This document shows positions 7,803 to 17,317 of a DNA stretch of 33,324 bases, piece by piece. The notes below the pieces were generated by a model that was not told the DNA's origin, did no database searches, and worked only from the letters and a program-made list of their open reading frames with translations. The position numbers were made by a program, and so were the translations under genes. The stretch covers positions 1-33,324 of the forward strand of contig CANNRV010000004.1 in assembly GCA_947508145.1 (NCBI GenBank), read 5' to 3'. Every line of letters starts with the position of its first letter. Position 1 is the first letter of the stretch. Source of the DNA: Comamonadaceae bacterium (lineage in GTDB: Bacteria; Pseudomonadota; Gammaproteobacteria; Burkholderiales; Burkholderiaceae_C).

Positions 7803-8927
7803 GTACGGTAATCCTTGAATGTTTACACCAAAGCATGACACGCGATTTCGTCCATTACGTTTCGATTCATACATTGCTTGATCTGCTTTCTCTTGTATTT
7901 CCTGAATGCTTTGTTGATCAAACCCTTTAACTGCAACACCAATACTTGCTGTGATTCTGAGGCGTACGCCATCAACTTCTACAAGCGTTGATTCAATGGC
8001 CCCCCGCAATGTTTCTGCCAAATTCTCTGCGCCTGTCATTGAAGTGTTGGGCAAGAAAACAGAAAATTCTTCTCCCCCAACTCTCCCAACAATATCACTT
8101 CGCCGAACAGTTGCTTGAATGGTTTGCGCAACCTTTCTCAAGACTTCATCGCCAACTGAGTGTCCATGATCATCATTGATTGATTTGAAATGGTCGAGAT
8201 CAATGAATAAGACTGAAAATATTTGTTGGCTGCGTTGGCTAGAAAAAATTTGATCATCACAAAATTTATAGTAAGCGCCTGTATTCAAGACCTTGGTCAA
8301 AGGATCATGACTTGCCAAATCTTGCAACTGATTGTTGTAGTCGCGCATGCGTTTGAAATAAGACATAGAACGATCTACATAGGCATGAAATGAAACACCC
8401 AAATATGCCATAGCTAAAAATCCTGTAGCCACAGCGTTAGAAGAATAGGGTTGGTCAAGATATTGGTTGCCAACTAAAAAACCCAGCATGGTGCCACCTG
8501 TCACTACCCAACCAGCTTTTTGACCAAGCAAGATGAATACACAAGGTATATTCGTGTAGAACCATAGAATTCGTAACTCATCAACTGGAACATAAATCAA
8601 TGCCGAGGAGCTCTCTATCAAACTAAGTATCTCGTAGGTCCAACCAAGTGGCTTGAAACGACCCGGGGAGTTTCTTAACAACAACCAAATCAAAATGGTT
8701 ACTGAGACAAATATGATCATCATCCGTCCATGTGTCCAACCAATAATGTTTATTTGACTAACAGTACCTAAAATAAATAAGCCCGTCAAAAAAGCAGCAG
8801 AAAGCATTAAAACTATCAAAAATTTATACCTAAATTCAAGATACTCTTCCTGTTCTGTGAATTGAACAGATCCAAACACCAACCACTTGATTGCTTGCAA
8901 AGGCGAAAAGCTAGTGAATTTGTACAT
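7791..8927 (-). CDS. membrane-bound GGDEF diguanylate cyclase
   Basis: N-terminal TM helices; FSVLFIDLDHFKSIND, VGRVGGEEFSVFLP; RRSD I-site 5 residues before GGEEF. Confidence 0.92.
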   Translation of the reverse strand: MYKFTSFSPLQAIKWLVFGSVQFTEQEEYLEFRYKFLIVLMLSAAFLTGLFILGTVSQINIIGWTHGRMMIIFVSVTILIWLLLRNSPGRFKPLGWTYEILSLIESSSALIYVPVDELRILWFYTNIPCVFILLGQKAGWVVTGGTMLGFLVGNQYLDQPYSSNAVATGFLAMAYLGVSFHAYVDRSMSYFKRMRDYNNQLQDLASHDPLTKVLNTGAYYKFCDDQIFSSQRSQQIFSVLFIDLDHFKSINDDHGHSVGDEVLRKVAQTIQATVRRSDIVGRVGGEEFSVFLPNTSMTGAENLAETLRGAIESTLVEVDGVRLRITASIGVAVKGFDQQSIQEIQEKADQAMYESKRNGRNRVSCFGVNIQGLPYSAS

Positions 8928-8988
8928 GAATTTCTCTTTGTAGTAGATTACAAACTGATGCTAACTATAGTGAAAATAAATAATTCAA

Positions 8989-9675
8989 ATGTCAACTAAC
9001 ACAGAACCTCTTCAGCAAGCTGCTTTTTCAGCTATTCAGATGCAAGTAGGACAAAGAGTTCTATTGGTTCTTGAAGGATCTGCAGCCCACAAGCAATACA
9101 CCAACATCATCGGCTGGGTTGAAAATGAATTCTTGATTCTTCGCGTTCCCCACGAGGATGGTTGGTTAGTTCACATACGCGAAGGGATGAACCTGGACTT
9201 GCGTCTCTTCACTGGCTTATCTATCTTCACCTTCAAGTCTCGCGTCAATCACTTACTTCTGCATCCTCGCAATTACATGCTAATTAGTTTCCCAAAGGAA
9301 ATTTGGGAAGCTCCTATGCGTGAACATAAACGCATATTAACTTCTCTTAAGACAGACATCCTAAGATCAACATTCTCACCTGAATCTTCTGCTAGCTTTT
9401 GGATCAAGGACATCAGCATTGCAGGTGCGGCTCTTTTGGGCCCCAACAAGCTTGGAGAAATTGACAGCACAATTCAAATCAGAGTTCAGTTTGAGCTGAA
9501 ATTAACTGGCAAGATTGAAGAGGTTGATATCGAAGGGAAGATTCAAAACATTGAACCCATACATCTAAATAGTGATGTCGGTGAACAAAGTAAATTTCGG
9601 CATGGAATTCTATTTGTTCAACCTGATGTAAAACTAGCGTTGTTTGTTCATGAGTTAGAAAAAAATTCAACCTAA
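8989..9675 (+). CDS. YcgR-like flagellar brake/PilZ-domain c-di-GMP receptor
   Basis: REHKR (RxxxR) followed by DISIAGAAL (DxSxxG); YcgR-N-like start. Confidence 0.75.
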   Translation: MSTNTEPLQQAAFSAIQMQVGQRVLLVLEGSAAHKQYTNIIGWVENEFLILRVPHEDGWLVHIREGMNLDLRLFTGLSIFTFKSRVNHLLLHPRNYMLISFPKEIWEAPMREHKRILTSLKTDILRSTFSPESSASFWIKDISIAGAALLGPNKLGEIDSTIQIRVQFELKLTGKIEEVDIEGKIQNIEPIHLNSDVGEQSKFRHGILFVQPDVKLALFVHELEKNST

Positions 9676-9845
9676 ATCTTATCGTGACCATGGTATGTTG
9701 TTTGTTGTCAGTATTGAAAGTAAGAACGCGCTCATCAGTGTTGCAAAACTGATCAATCTAAGTGCACAAAAAGTCAAATCAGCTTATTCAAACTTATTTG
9801 CAGTGATGACTGCTATCTAGCACCCATTTTTCATGCACATACATA

Positions 9846-9933
9846 CGTCCAGATTCTTGACGCTCGCTAACCGTCCAGAGCAACCCCGGCGTCCAGATGC
9901 TGGACACCCTGACACCGTCCAGAGCAAAAATTT
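9846..9933. repeat. two imperfect 44-bp tandem units containing four CGTCCAGA motifs
   Basis: CGTCCAGA at 9846, 9872, 9890 and 9916; spacings 26-18-26. Confidence 0.6.
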
Positions 9934-10027
9934 TTCAATTACACAGTTTGTTACACATCGATCAAACTAGGCTTAAACCCAATAAACATGGCTTTATTTG
10001 AAAGTGCTTTTTTATTGATTTGTAGAT

Positions 10028-10060
10028 CACTGGTTCGAGTCCTTCGCCTGGAGTCGAATT
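10028..10060 (+). repeat. tRNA 3'-end-like remnant
   Basis: ATTTGTAGATCACTGGTTCGAGTCC resembles ATCTGTAGATCACTG in the decayed tRNA-Asn end at 3616 and the T-loop of the 32107 copy. Confidence 0.45.
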
Positions 10061-10186
10061 ATTGAAAGCTATTAGTATTTACTTCCAGTTATAAGTTCCC
10101 AAAATCTAAGAGGAGAGAAATTGAAAAATTGACCAAGCCACTAGTTATGTATCATGTAAACTGAAGAATCAATTTCTAGTATTACT

Positions 10187-10777
10187 TTATTCAATAAAGG
10201 CCTTGGATTTATCCAGTTCGTAGGTCCAAGGTAAAAGAGCATTCTTCCAACCGTTAACAGTACGCTGACCCTTAGTGGGGCCATCCTTTGATTTATCACC
10301 TTCAAATCCTTCAACTGCGCTCCAAACATTGGTGTAACCAGATTTCAACATCAAGTCGACAGCCTTGGCAGAGCGATCACCAGAACGGCACATCAAGATG
10401 ATTCGAGCCTGTTTACCTCCAGGAACACCAGATTTAATTAACAAATTCTCTATTTGGCCGACAAATCCAGAGTTGAATTCGCGTTTGTATTCCTTATTTT
10501 TTGGGTCCCAATCCGAATAATCGTATGTGATGTAGGGCACATTGCCATCGATCAATGGTGTGTAACCCACAAATTGCACCTCTGCAGGTGTTCGAATATC
10601 AACCAATAAAGTTTGGGAGGCCTCCCTAGTTTTCAAATCAAACACTTCTTTAGGCAGTAGGTAGAGCTTCGTTTGAGTGCGCTTAGACTCGGGTACTTGC
10701 TCATCCGTAAGTGTGACACCCCAAGTTGGTGCACTTATCAACATTGAGATAAAGGTGAAAAGGATAAATTTTTTCAT
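10187..10777 (-). CDS. periplasmic rhodanese-like protein
   Basis: Signal peptide; LLVDIRTPAEVQFVGY and active-site loop CRSGDRS; overlaps soxB stop/start. Confidence 0.85.
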   Translation of the reverse strand: MKKFILFTFISMLISAPTWGVTLTDEQVPESKRTQTKLYLLPKEVFDLKTREASQTLLVDIRTPAEVQFVGYTPLIDGNVPYITYDYSDWDPKNKEYKREFNSGFVGQIENLLIKSGVPGGKQARIILMCRSGDRSAKAVDLMLKSGYTNVWSAVEGFEGDKSKDGPTKGQRTVNGWKNALLPWTYELDKSKAFIE

Positions 10778-12510
10778 GTGGTGTGAATGAATCCTGGATT
10801 AGGTAAAACATCTTCAAGTAGAGGTATGTTGGCTTTCCTAGTAGGGACTTTACCACCAGTAGCTGACAACCATTGTTCAGTCACTTCCCAAATAGGTTTG
10901 AGATTTTGTTTGGAAGCTTCCTCTGACACAGGTGCCCAACCAGCCACTTTGTAGGTTTTCTCAGGGTCAATCGGTTTATCGTTCAACACCATGTTATGTA
11001 TGCGCTGTCCCATGCTCGACATTGGTCGGCAGGTGTACTTCAAACCGCCGACCCGCACCATGTCACCACCTTGCTGGTAGTAAGGATCAGGGTTGAAAAG
11101 GTTGTCAGCCACATCTTCCAAAATGGTTTTGATCAAACTTCCCTTCATGGGCGTGACCGTGGCATAGGAATAGGTGGTCGCCGTCATGTCCATCAACCAC
11201 TCTTTGGTGATGGCTTGGCCAGGTAGCAAACTGGTGCCCCAACGGAAACCGGGAGAGAACGCAATTTCCGCACTTTGCACATCCAGCATTGCGTCCAACA
11301 GCAACTGGTCACCCGTGCCATTGAAGTTGCCACGTCTGTAAAGCGTGCCTTCGGTAATGGCCAAGGTTTTTTGCAGTTCAGCCAAATAAGGGGCTCGAAT
11401 GCTGGTGATGAGTGATTGCATCTGCGTATCAGCGGGCAATAAATTTGCAAACACGGGCATGAGTTTGTAGCGGAAGTCGGTCACCTGTTTATTTTTTACT
11501 TCCAGGTCGAGCACTCCTAAGAACTTGCCATTCGATCCTGCATTGGTCACCAGCGTCTGTCCGGATTTGTTGGTCACTACTTTAGCCACCGGCATGCCGT
11601 CGTGCGTGTGACCACCCAAGATCGCGTCCAAACCGCTGACGCGCGAGGCCAATTTCAAATCCACGTCCATGCCGTTGTGTGACAAGAGCAGTACTACCTG
11701 TGCACCTTTGGCACGTGCTTCCAAGATGGTTTTTTGCAAGTTCTCCTCTTGGATACCAAATTCCCAATCCGCCACCATATAACGTGGATTGGCAATGGGT
11801 GTGTAGGGAAAAGCTTGGCCAATGATGGCGCAAGGCACCCCGTTCATTTCATGCATCACATAGGGCTTGAAGACTTGGTCGCCAAAGTCTTTGGTCTTGA
11901 TGTTTTGTGCAACAAATGCCATCTTGTCGCCGAGTTTTTTCTCCACCAATTCAGTGACTCGATCTTGTCCGTAAGTGAACTCAAAGTGTCCGGTCATCAC
12001 ATCCACGCCTAGCAAACGACAGGCGTCCACCATGTCTTGGCCTTTGGTCCACAGCGCTGTGGCCGATCCTTGCCAAGTGTCGCCACCATCCAACAACAAA
12101 GCACCAGGCCGCGAGGCCTTCATACGTTTGACTAAAGTCGCCAAATGGGCGAAGCCCCCTACTTTGCCGTAACGCTTGGCAGCCTCTTCAAAGTTCAGAG
12201 TGCTCAGAGCGTGGGCTTGTGCAGTGTTGGGTTTGACGCCTGTGGCTTTAAGCAGTTCAGCGCCTACCAAGTGAGGTAACTGCCCTTTCATGGATCCCAA
12301 GCCCAAATTCATGGTGGGTTCGCGAAAATGAACAGGCAGGAGTTGCGCATGGCAATCGGTCATGTGCAAAAAAGACACTTGACCAAAACGTGGCATGTCG
12401 TACAAGCCTTCAGCATCGGCAGCGTCTTTTTGCGCAAAGCTGGCCATAGGCATGCCACCGGCGATGCCAGCACCCAGTACTTGTAAAAATTCACGTTTGG
12501 TCAAATTCAT
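10774..12510 (-). CDS. soxB: thiosulfohydrolase SoxB
   Basis: 5'-nucleotidase/metallophosphatase motifs HMTDCHAQL, LLDGGDTWQGSA, LLSHNGMDVDLKLA, GGHTHDG; sox neighbours. Confidence 0.95.
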   Translation of the reverse strand: MNLTKREFLQVLGAGIAGGMPMASFAQKDAADAEGLYDMPRFGQVSFLHMTDCHAQLLPVHFREPTMNLGLGSMKGQLPHLVGAELLKATGVKPNTAQAHALSTLNFEEAAKRYGKVGGFAHLATLVKRMKASRPGALLLDGGDTWQGSATALWTKGQDMVDACRLLGVDVMTGHFEFTYGQDRVTELVEKKLGDKMAFVAQNIKTKDFGDQVFKPYVMHEMNGVPCAIIGQAFPYTPIANPRYMVADWEFGIQEENLQKTILEARAKGAQVVLLLSHNGMDVDLKLASRVSGLDAILGGHTHDGMPVAKVVTNKSGQTLVTNAGSNGKFLGVLDLEVKNKQVTDFRYKLMPVFANLLPADTQMQSLITSIRAPYLAELQKTLAITEGTLYRRGNFNGTGDQLLLDAMLDVQSAEIAFSPGFRWGTSLLPGQAITKEWLMDMTATTYSYATVTPMKGSLIKTILEDVADNLFNPDPYYQQGGDMVRVGGLKYTCRPMSSMGQRIHNMVLNDKPIDPEKTYKVAGWAPVSEEASKQNLKPIWEVTEQWLSATGGKVPTRKANIPLLEDVLPNPGFIHTT

Positions 12511-12522
12511 AGCGTTGCCTGC

Positions 12523-13200
12523 TTACTGGTTCACGGGGGATTTAGGATCAAGCAACAACGCCATCAGGTGCTGCAACTGTGTCTCGGTCAGGATGCCGTT
12601 GTGGCCGAATCGCGGCATGTTGGAGCAAGCGTTATAGCCCCGTGCATTCCACAATTTGGCCCATGTGTATTCAACGATGGGCTTAGAGGTGGGGCTGTTC
12701 ACATCAGAGACACCACGCAACTTGCCGTAGTTGTACAGACTGGGGCCCAATGTCCCGTAGGAAATTTCAGTATTGCTGATCTTGTGACAGTTGTAGCAAT
12801 TGCCGCCATTGACCGAACCTTCTTTGTCCGACCAAGTTTTGCCCCGACCATCTTGGGCAATGATTTCACCTTGCGTGTAGTCGCCGATGAACTGACCGTT
12901 GCTTGGCCACTTGATGGTCTTGAAGTTGTCATTGCGTATTTGTTCAGTCTGCTTATCTGACAAAGGCTTGCCCTCATACTCGGATTGACTGCATAAACGA
13001 TTGGCCTCGTCTGGGGTCAGCCTGTCCATGCCAGCTTGCCCTTCAGCGCGGAAAGACGCCGCCAAAACCGGTTGAACTTCTTCAAGGTATTTGCTGCTTT
13101 TCATGGTGGTGGTGGCGCATGACGCCAAGCCCAGGGTCATAGCCAACAAAGTCACGATTGGGATAGGGAATGTTTTCAATGTAATTCCTTTGAACATCAA
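12523..13200 (-). CDS. soxX: c-type cytochrome SoxX with N-terminal lipobox-like motif
   Basis: CYNCH haem site; GTLGPSLYNYGKLRG, ACSNMPRFGHNGILTETQL; position between soxA and soxB. Confidence 0.9.
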   Translation of the reverse strand: MMFKGITLKTFPIPIVTLLAMTLGLASCATTTMKSSKYLEEVQPVLAASFRAEGQAGMDRLTPDEANRLCSQSEYEGKPLSDKQTEQIRNDNFKTIKWPSNGQFIGDYTQGEIIAQDGRGKTWSDKEGSVNGGNCYNCHKISNTEISYGTLGPSLYNYGKLRGVSDVNSPTSKPIVEYTWAKLWNARGYNACSNMPRFGHNGILTETQLQHLMALLLDPKSPVNQ

Positions 13201-14000
13201 CGACGGATGGCGGGTGCGATGGTTTCAACACCTTTAGCAGTCACGCCCAAGTAGACACCCAAGGCGGTGCTGACATCGCTGCCAAACACGGCATAAGGAA
13301 ACCGTTGTTGTCGGTAGCAATCGTTCAAGCGCAATTGAATGCTCCACATCTGACCATTGGACACGCGGTAAGCCGGCCAAGCGCCAAACCCCATGCCTGC
13401 ACCCGCAGCGGTTGTCAGGTTGGGTAGGTCTTGCAGGCGAATGCGCTTGCCGTCTTGGCTGTGACAGGTGGCACAGGCGAAATCATGGGTGCCAGAGCGG
13501 AAGTAAAACAACTTTTTGCCCAGTTCGAACATGCGTTTTTCTTCAGCATGTGCTTGGGGTAAGTTGAATCGCAGGCCTTTGGACTCAGCCGCCACCCATG
13601 TGGCTAACGCTGTGATGGTGGTCTGCTCTCCCTTGCCGTAAGGCGTGTTGCGGATTTCTTGGGCATCAAAGCCTTGCAATGTTTCCATACAGGTCAGAAG
13701 CCTTGACTCCAGGTCTTGCACTTTTTGGGTGTCCGGAAAATAACGCGGTAGTTCCACCCAAGCCCCCTTCACTTGGCCAGGTCCTTTGCCCAAATCGCAT
13801 TGGGCCAGCGTTGTTTTTTTCGGACCACGCGCTTGTTTCCAAAGGTCTTCGCCTTTGGCCTCAAACAAATCGGCAGGGTTGCCGTCTTGCAACATGGCGC
13901 GGTACTCGGCGATGCCATCGGATGCAGATTTTTGGGCCCATGCCGTTGTAGCAGCAAAGACCATGGCCACTGAGGTCAAGGAAACGGACAGGCGTTTCAT
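13197..14000 (-). CDS. soxA: SoxA, L-cysteine S-thiosulfotransferase cytochrome subunit
   Basis: Signal peptide MKRLSVSLTSVAMVFAATTAWAQ; FACATCHSQDGKRIRLQDLPNL; 4-nt overlap with soxX. Confidence 0.93.
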   Translation of the reverse strand: MKRLSVSLTSVAMVFAATTAWAQKSASDGIAEYRAMLQDGNPADLFEAKGEDLWKQARGPKKTTLAQCDLGKGPGQVKGAWVELPRYFPDTQKVQDLESRLLTCMETLQGFDAQEIRNTPYGKGEQTTITALATWVAAESKGLRFNLPQAHAEEKRMFELGKKLFYFRSGTHDFACATCHSQDGKRIRLQDLPNLTTAAGAGMGFGAWPAYRVSNGQMWSIQLRLNDCYRQQRFPYAVFGSDVSTALGVYLGVTAKGVETIAPAIRR

Positions 14001-14001
14001 G

Positions 14002-14313
14002 TCAAGACACCGTGGCTTCATCAGAGCGGGTGTCACCCTTGTTGTCTTTCCAAGTCACGGCCACTTTGTCACCAGCTTTGCCGTTTTTGATGGTGAACTG
14101 CAAGAATGGGTTTTTAGACACACCGGGGCCCAACTCGGCAGAAAAAACGGGTTGGCCGTTGTGGGTGGCGGTGACGTCTTGGATGTGCCAAGCAGGGACG
14201 ATTGCGCCATTAGCGTCTTTGCGTTGACCTGATTCCATTTCGTGGCTCATCAACACACGAACATTGATTTTGTCACCTGCCACTTGTGCACGAATGCGCA
14301 TTGGATCTGCCAT
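14002..14313 (-). CDS. soxZ: thiosulfate carrier chaperone SoxZ
   Basis: MADPMRIRAQVAGDKINVRVLMSHEMESGQRKD...HIQDVTATHNGQPVF. Confidence 0.95.
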   Translation of the reverse strand: MADPMRIRAQVAGDKINVRVLMSHEMESGQRKDANGAIVPAWHIQDVTATHNGQPVFSAELGPGVSKNPFLQFTIKNGKAGDKVAVTWKDNKGDTRSDEATVS

Positions 14314-14340
14314 GTTGTTTCTCCTTGATTTGATGAATGC

Positions 14341-14796
14341 TTAACCGCCGCAACCGCCAAGCGTGACCTTGACTTCTTTTTTAGCAAAAAAGGTTTTGCC
14401 ATCTGCCATTACCGCCACTGCGTAAACATCGCAGGACTCACCCATCTTTGCGCGAGTTTGGAAATTGGCATCCACCGATGGATTGACATTGAATTGCGCA
14501 ATCAATGGAGAAGGGTTTTTTTCCACCAACAGCAGCATTTTTTTGGCACCAGGCAAACTGGTTTGCACCGCCATCGGCACCACCGCGCCGTTTTCGGCAA
14601 TGTCTGGTGCGGTCAAACCAACATCCTTGCTTTCGGTGGGCATGGGCAAACCCAATGCTTTGAAAACATCTGCCATGGTTTTGGCATCGAAAGCTGATTT
14701 TTCAAAGGCCTGCGCCAATTCGGGCAGCATGCCAGCGCCCATCATCAGGCTTACAACCGCAAAGCTGCGTTTGAGTGCATCGCGACGTGTTTGCAT
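14341..14796 (-). CDS. soxY: sulfur carrier SoxY
   Basis: RR signal sequence; C-terminal swinging-arm GGCGG. Confidence 0.95.
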   Translation of the reverse strand: MQTRRDALKRSFAVVSLMMGAGMLPELAQAFEKSAFDAKTMADVFKALGLPMPTESKDVGLTAPDIAENGAVVPMAVQTSLPGAKKMLLLVEKNPSPLIAQFNVNPSVDANFQTRAKMGESCDVYAVAVMADGKTFFAKKEVKVTLGGCGG

Positions 14797-14817
14797 TTCA
14801 TTTCTCCTTGTTGAAGT

Positions 14818-15894
14818 TCAGGGTTTGGCGCCGCCCGCCAACCATTCGGCGATGGCTTTGGCGTCAGCAGGTTTGAGGGTTTGTGCAGGCATGGGGATGT
14901 TTCCCCAAACACCTGATCCGCCCGACAAAATTTTGTTGGTCAGGTAGTCCAACTTACCGTTGTGCTTGTTGGCAACATCGCTGAAGGCGGGACCTACCAC
15001 CTTCTTGTCCAAGCCATGACAGGCCAAACAATTGTTGGCTTGCAACAAGCCCATGACAGCATCGTTGGGGCCTTTGGGGGTATCTTTGGCAGGTGCAGCT
15101 ACTTTTGAACCAGTGCCAGTGGCGGCTGTGCGCAGCGTATTAACGCCCTTTTGCTGACCCACCAAGCGGTTTTGATCAGCCAAGTTGCCATGTGCATCAC
15201 GCGCAAAGTCGGGCAACATCGAGGTGACCTTGACATCTGTCACGCAATTTTTCATACAGGCGGTGTTGGCCGTGTCGGGCTTATTTGTACCGCCCATTTC
15301 AGGACCTGCCCACATGTAGTGCTGTGTGGTCATTCCGTTGCGGTTGGGCATGCGTTCTTGTGCTTGAACTATGGTTTTTTCATTCAGCACAAAGCTGTCT
15401 TCCACGATGCCGCTCAGGTTCAGCAAATAAGCTGTGACGGCATAGACCTCATGGGTGCTGAGTGTTTTGGGTGCATTCCATGGCATGGCCCGGTTGATGT
15501 AGTCCCACACGGTGGAGACGCTCGCCACTTTCATGAAGGTGGTTCGCGCAGGAAAGGACTTGTCGTTGAGTTTGGCAACTCGTCCTGTTTTCACATCATC
15601 AGCTTGCACTCCGCCGACCAAAGGATTGAACACTTCATTGGACTCACCAAAGATGCCGTGACAGCTTGAGCACTTGGCTTCCCACACATCCTGTCCTTGA
15701 GCCACCGAGCCTTCACCTTTGGGCAAACCTTTGAAATCGGGGCGCACATCAATGTCCCATTTGGCCACTTCGGAAGGCGTGGCGGCGCGGCCAATCCCCT
15801 GGAAGTTCTGCTGGGCCTGTGCCGTTGTCACGCAGGCGAAGAGCAACACGCTGAACTTGAGTGTGTTCATGGCTGAATCAAGCGACTTGTACAT
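14818..15894 (-). CDS. soxD: SoxD dihaem cytochrome c subunit of sulfane dehydrogenase
   Basis: Two CXXCH (CSSCH, CLACH); overlaps soxC 3' end; start may be at 15870. Confidence 0.92.
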   Translation of the reverse strand: MYKSLDSAMNTLKFSVLLFACVTTAQAQQNFQGIGRAATPSEVAKWDIDVRPDFKGLPKGEGSVAQGQDVWEAKCSSCHGIFGESNEVFNPLVGGVQADDVKTGRVAKLNDKSFPARTTFMKVASVSTVWDYINRAMPWNAPKTLSTHEVYAVTAYLLNLSGIVEDSFVLNEKTIVQAQERMPNRNGMTTQHYMWAGPEMGGTNKPDTANTACMKNCVTDVKVTSMLPDFARDAHGNLADQNRLVGQQKGVNTLRTAATGTGSKVAAPAKDTPKGPNDAVMGLLQANNCLACHGLDKKVVGPAFSDVANKHNGKLDYLTNKILSGGSGVWGNIPMPAQTLKPADAKAIAEWLAGGAKP

Positions 15895-17221
15895 TTTTCA
15901 CCTCACCACTTTCTTGCACCAGCCATGATTGAATCGCGTTGTTGTGATAAATCGAACGTGTGCCCCTTACTTCACGCAACTGTTTAATGGAGGGTTGAAC
16001 AAAACCTGTGTCATCCGTGGCGCGGCTTTGAATGATGGACGGCTTGCCATCCCAAACCCAATCCATGTTGAAACGCGTCAAACATTTGCTAAGCACCGGC
16101 GACTCCAAGCGCGCTGGCTTCCAATTGACGCCGCCATCAAACGATACATCCACTTTCTTGATAGCGCCGCGACCTGACCATGCCAAACCAGTGATGTTGT
16201 AAAAACCTTTGCCCATCAAGCTTTGACCGCCAGAGGGAGTGGTAACCACGCTCTTGCACTCTTGTATGCCGCTGTATTGGCGGTGCGTGCCATCGGGCAG
16301 CAAATCAATGTAATGAATGGCTTCATCCTTGGTGCCGTAGGGCTTGTCACCCAATTCAATGCGGCGCAAATACTTGACCCAACTCACACCTTGCACACCA
16401 GGCACCACCAAGCGCAAGGGGTAGCCGTTTTCAGGTCTAAGCATTTCGCCGTTTTGGCCATAGGCCACCATCACTTCACCTGATTTGATGAGGCTCATGG
16501 GGATGGTGCGGGTCATGGATGAGCCATCACCGCCTTCGGCCAACACAAACTGCCCGGCTTTCAAGTCTGCGCCGCAGTGTTCCAAAAGAGTGATCAGCGG
16601 CACGCCGGTGAACTCGCTGCACGACAACATGCCGTGGCTGTATTGCACCGTGGGAACAGCGACATTGCCCCATTCCATGCCGGAGTTGGCACCGCACTCG
16701 ATGAAGTGAAAACGCGAGACCGAAGGCAACCGCATCAAGTCGTCCATGGTGAACACCTTGGGTGTTTTCACCAAACCATTAACCATGAAGCGGTGTTTGG
16801 TGGGGTCGATGTCCCACCAACCTTGATGATGTCGTTCGAAATGCAAACCACTGGGGGTAACGATGCCAAACAAGGATTGCAAGGGCGCAAACGACACAGA
16901 AGCTTGTGTGGTTTGGGTCAAGCCTGGGCTTTGCCGACGTTGCAAGTTCACTTCAAATTTAGAAGGATTTCCATAGGCAGGAGAAGCAACGCCCTGCCCC
17001 AAACCAGTTGCGTGGGCAGGCAGGTTCAAAATGTTGGGGTCGCCTTCGGGGGAAGCTTGGGCCACAGCAGTTGCAGTGGCAGTTATGCCGGCAGCAGCGG
17101 CAAAGGCTCTGCTGAGGAAATCACGGCGGCCTTGAGGCGTCTGCATCTTCACTGTCTGAATATCTTGCTGAGACAAAAAATGCTCAGGTGCTTTGAGAAT
17201 TTGACCGGGCAATTTATTCAC
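15878..17221 (-). CDS. soxC: SoxC sulfane dehydrogenase molybdopterin subunit
   Basis: Tat motif GRRDFLSRA; RFHFIECGANSGMEW, GMLSCSEFTGVPL, sulfite-oxidase fold motifs. Confidence 0.95.
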   Translation of the reverse strand: MNKLPGQILKAPEHFLSQQDIQTVKMQTPQGRRDFLSRAFAAAAGITATATAVAQASPEGDPNILNLPAHATGLGQGVASPAYGNPSKFEVNLQRRQSPGLTQTTQASVSFAPLQSLFGIVTPSGLHFERHHQGWWDIDPTKHRFMVNGLVKTPKVFTMDDLMRLPSVSRFHFIECGANSGMEWGNVAVPTVQYSHGMLSCSEFTGVPLITLLEHCGADLKAGQFVLAEGGDGSSMTRTIPMSLIKSGEVMVAYGQNGEMLRPENGYPLRLVVPGVQGVSWVKYLRRIELGDKPYGTKDEAIHYIDLLPDGTHRQYSGIQECKSVVTTPSGGQSLMGKGFYNITGLAWSGRGAIKKVDVSFDGGVNWKPARLESPVLSKCLTRFNMDWVWDGKPSIIQSRATDDTGFVQPSIKQLREVRGTRSIYHNNAIQSWLVQESGEVKNVQVA

Positions 17222-17317
17222 ATCAGTTTTCCTTAAATGTAAATTTATAAATTAACTATGAATAATATATAACTTCTTTAATCGAATGAATCCTAGTGAA
17301 AACCCTATGTTTTAGAG

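Noticed and set aside
9846-9933. CRISPR-like mini-array
   Set aside because: Repeat core only 8 bp and spacers partly similar; better described as two imperfect tandem units.
10996-16709. Long antisense ORFs on the plus strand across the sox genes
   Set aside because: They mirror GC-rich sox coding frames, show no domain motifs, and the opposite strand holds recognisable Sox proteins.
17222-17317. Second BigR-like operator upstream of soxC
   Set aside because: AT-rich with a palindrome AATTTATAAATT, but no convincing match to the 23268-23298 dyad.
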